From the NCBI RefSeq assembly GCF_030272615.1, contig NW_026728917.1, positions 372,001-436,000 on the forward strand: a stretch of DNA of 64,000 bases, in the 5' to 3' direction. The notes beneath the pieces are model-generated. The model ran no database searches, was not told the DNA's origin, and saw only the letters and a list, made by a program, of their open reading frames with translations. This DNA is from Cryptomeria japonica. Its lineage: Eukaryota > Streptophyta > Pinopsida > Cupressales > Cupressaceae. This document shows, one piece after another, positions 62,436 to 64,000 of this stretch; the first letter of the stretch is position 1; each line of letters starts with the position of its first letter. Made by a program: the position numbers and the translations under genes.

Positions 62436-63425
62436 CTAAATTGTCACCTCTTGGAGAGGCTTTTTTATGATGAAACCTTGTTCAAGTATGGTGGAGGACT
62501 GAAATGAGCTGCTGCACCCATTTATCGTGCATTTGGTTGGACAATATTTCTCATTGCACTGATGTGCTTTATGGTTCGATTCAATCGCCACAACACAGGG
62601 ATTAATGCAGCTTGGAAGAGAGCATTTTCTGTTGCACATATGTTGAGGGGAATCGCACTTGTGCTGGCCAGGCTGCCCTGGCCACAGAGAACATTTCTCA
62701 TTACAATTTGAAGATGTCTCATATAAGTAACAGCTCTGGCCACATGTATGATTTTTCCTTTTGCAATTGTGATTTCCTTCATGCCCTGCTAAATCCCCGC
62801 ATAAGCTTAAGCTGTCTCCTTCTCGAGTACAATAACTGCAGTTTTCTGTACACAAATGACTCCCCATGCAAGAATGACGGTCACCATGCCCTTTCTCCAT
62901 CACACATCTCCAGAAGCAAACAGAACATTTGCATCCACAAACTGATAGTCCTTGCTTTACTTTGCCAAGAGTTACATTAGCCTCTAGCTGCAACCTTTGC
63001 TCCTCGTCATCATCACAGAAATCTGTGGTGTTTGAACTTATAGAAGACTCCCCGACAGCAACAGGAAAATCAGGAACTCCTTCCTGTGTGTTGAAATTAT
63101 CCAAAACCCTTAATTCTTCATTTGTATTTGTCACAGAAAGGCATCCCATGTGGACCGCAGACGTAAGATTTCTCCTCAGGATATCAACTGTCATAGCCAC
63201 TCGCTTGCTGTCAATATCAGTCCAGTCCTTGGCTGCAATCTGAGCTATAATAAGCTTCAGATCCCTCATGAAGGTGAATCCACTGTAATAGCAAGAATCG
63301 ATTCTTTATGTCACCGCTTCTGCTAGCTCACTCAGGCTCTCTCTATAATACTCAGATCTATTATAAGGAGCCATAGCAGCAATCTCGACCTTTCCGTCGT
63401 ACATTTTAAAAATGAAATTGTTCAT
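62436..63425 (-). pseudogene. Cys/His-rich zinc-binding fragment, copy 3
   Basis: Equivalent to 4592-5581. It lacks the copy-2 nonsense change but keeps the shared TAA (63308-63306). Two private C-to-T changes on the plus strand (62972, 63128) give Ala-to-Thr and Asp-to-Asn in the linker before the zinc-binding part. Confidence 0.5.
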
Positions 63426-63646
63426 TTGTGCTTTCCTACACAATGATCCTGATAGTTGCATTTATAATTATCTGAAATTTAACTTTCATTAAATCAAAAT
63501 AAAGAACTATTAGATCTTCATACAACTTCGCTTCCACCGACTTTCTCAACAACAACTCAAACCAATCACACCTCCTTCCTACCACTCCCGACAGGAACTT
63601 CGCTGCTTGCAGCTCTCGCTAAAAAAGGGTTTGGGTGGTACATCAT

Positions 63647-63776
63647 GGCGCTTGCTATGAGGCCCTTTAAACAGCACCCCATAGCTCCCTACTTCATAGG
63701 TTGCACGATGCTGCAGGAGGAGGCTAGGAAGTAGGGGGCCATGGGGTGCTGTTTAAAGGACCCCATAGCCAGCGCC
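63647..63776. ncRNA. Candidate miRNA-like foldback, copy 3
   Basis: Identical to 5803-5932. The window ends about 220 bp further on, inside the region equivalent to 5933-6156. Confidence 0.4.
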
Positions 63777-64000
63777 TAAAAACAGATGAGACGATATGTA
63801 CGTACGGCTCATTAGGCACATTACCAAGTAAACACTATCATTAAAGTCTAGTTAAACTCCGTCAGTAGTTCGATCGTGCACACAGATCAACTTGATTGTT
63901 TTCCTGTGCATTAATGACCTTATTTCAGAGTTCACATGCCAAGCGATGCAACTAGCAACTGATGAAAATGATCCTGAGATCAACTTAGAGGTGTACTGTA

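Larger units (their letters stand above)
57845..64000. repeat. 28.9-kb tandem unit, copy 3 (cut by window end)
   Basis: The first 6,156 bp of a third unit, from the PMD tail to just beyond the foldback. It agrees with copy 1 at 33661/33676-equivalent sites and with copy 2 at 29632- and 34027-equivalent sites, and it has private C-to-T changes at 62972 and 63128. The array therefore almost certainly continues beyond the window. Confidence 0.95.

Overview
The window is plant nuclear DNA, and most likely gymnosperm (conifer-type). The reasons are a spliced ankyrin-PGG gene with plant-style GT-AG introns, a plant mobile domain (PMD) reading frame, Ty3/gypsy, Copia and LINE remnants, long AT-rich spacers, and LTR styles that I associate with conifers. 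The lineage call is inference. I see no bacterial operon, rRNA, tRNA or CRISPR array.

The dominant fact is that the whole window is a head-to-tail tandem array of one unit of about 28.92 kb. Position 1 corresponds to 28928 and to 57845. Unit 1 (1-28927) and unit 2 (28928-57844) are complete in arbitrary phase, and unit 3 (57845-64000) is cut by the window end. Units 1 and 2 differ in length by 10 bp, fully explained by a (GA)n tract (about 72 versus 62 nt). I found only 11 substitutions, 10 of them transitions, and 6 of those fall inside one 0.83-kb pseudogene stretch.

Layout of one unit, in unit 1 coordinates: the tail of a decayed PMD frame (1-536); an AT-rich spacer (537-1494); a plus-strand gypsy LTR, primer-binding site and broken gag-protease frame (1495-4344); a minus-strand Cys/His-rich zinc-binding pseudogene (4592-5581); a 130-nt microRNA-like foldback (5803-5932); a 135-bp tandem duplication; the (GA)n tract; a plus-strand gypsy polypurine tract and LTR remnant (8952-9740); gene-free AT-rich DNA with an 84-bp duplication; a minus-strand LINE split by a deleted Copia element with a matching 5-bp target duplication (13141-17580); a truncated ankyrin-gene 5' end with degenerate upstream repeats (17650-18810); an old direct repeat (19118-21340); the intact three-exon ankyrin-PGG gene (24234 down to 21575); a minus-strand gypsy LTR with polypurine tract (24959-26410); a minisatellite; and the PMD frame (27505-29463), which runs into the next unit.

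The only intact cellular gene per unit is the ankyrin-PGG (ACD6/ITN1-like) membrane protein, identical at protein level in the two complete copies. The biological reading is a very recent tandem amplification of one ankyrin-PGG gene together with its transposon-filled surroundings. The surroundings show stop codons and copy-to-copy differences of the kind expected from cytosine-methylation decay. An assembly artefact must be excluded first.
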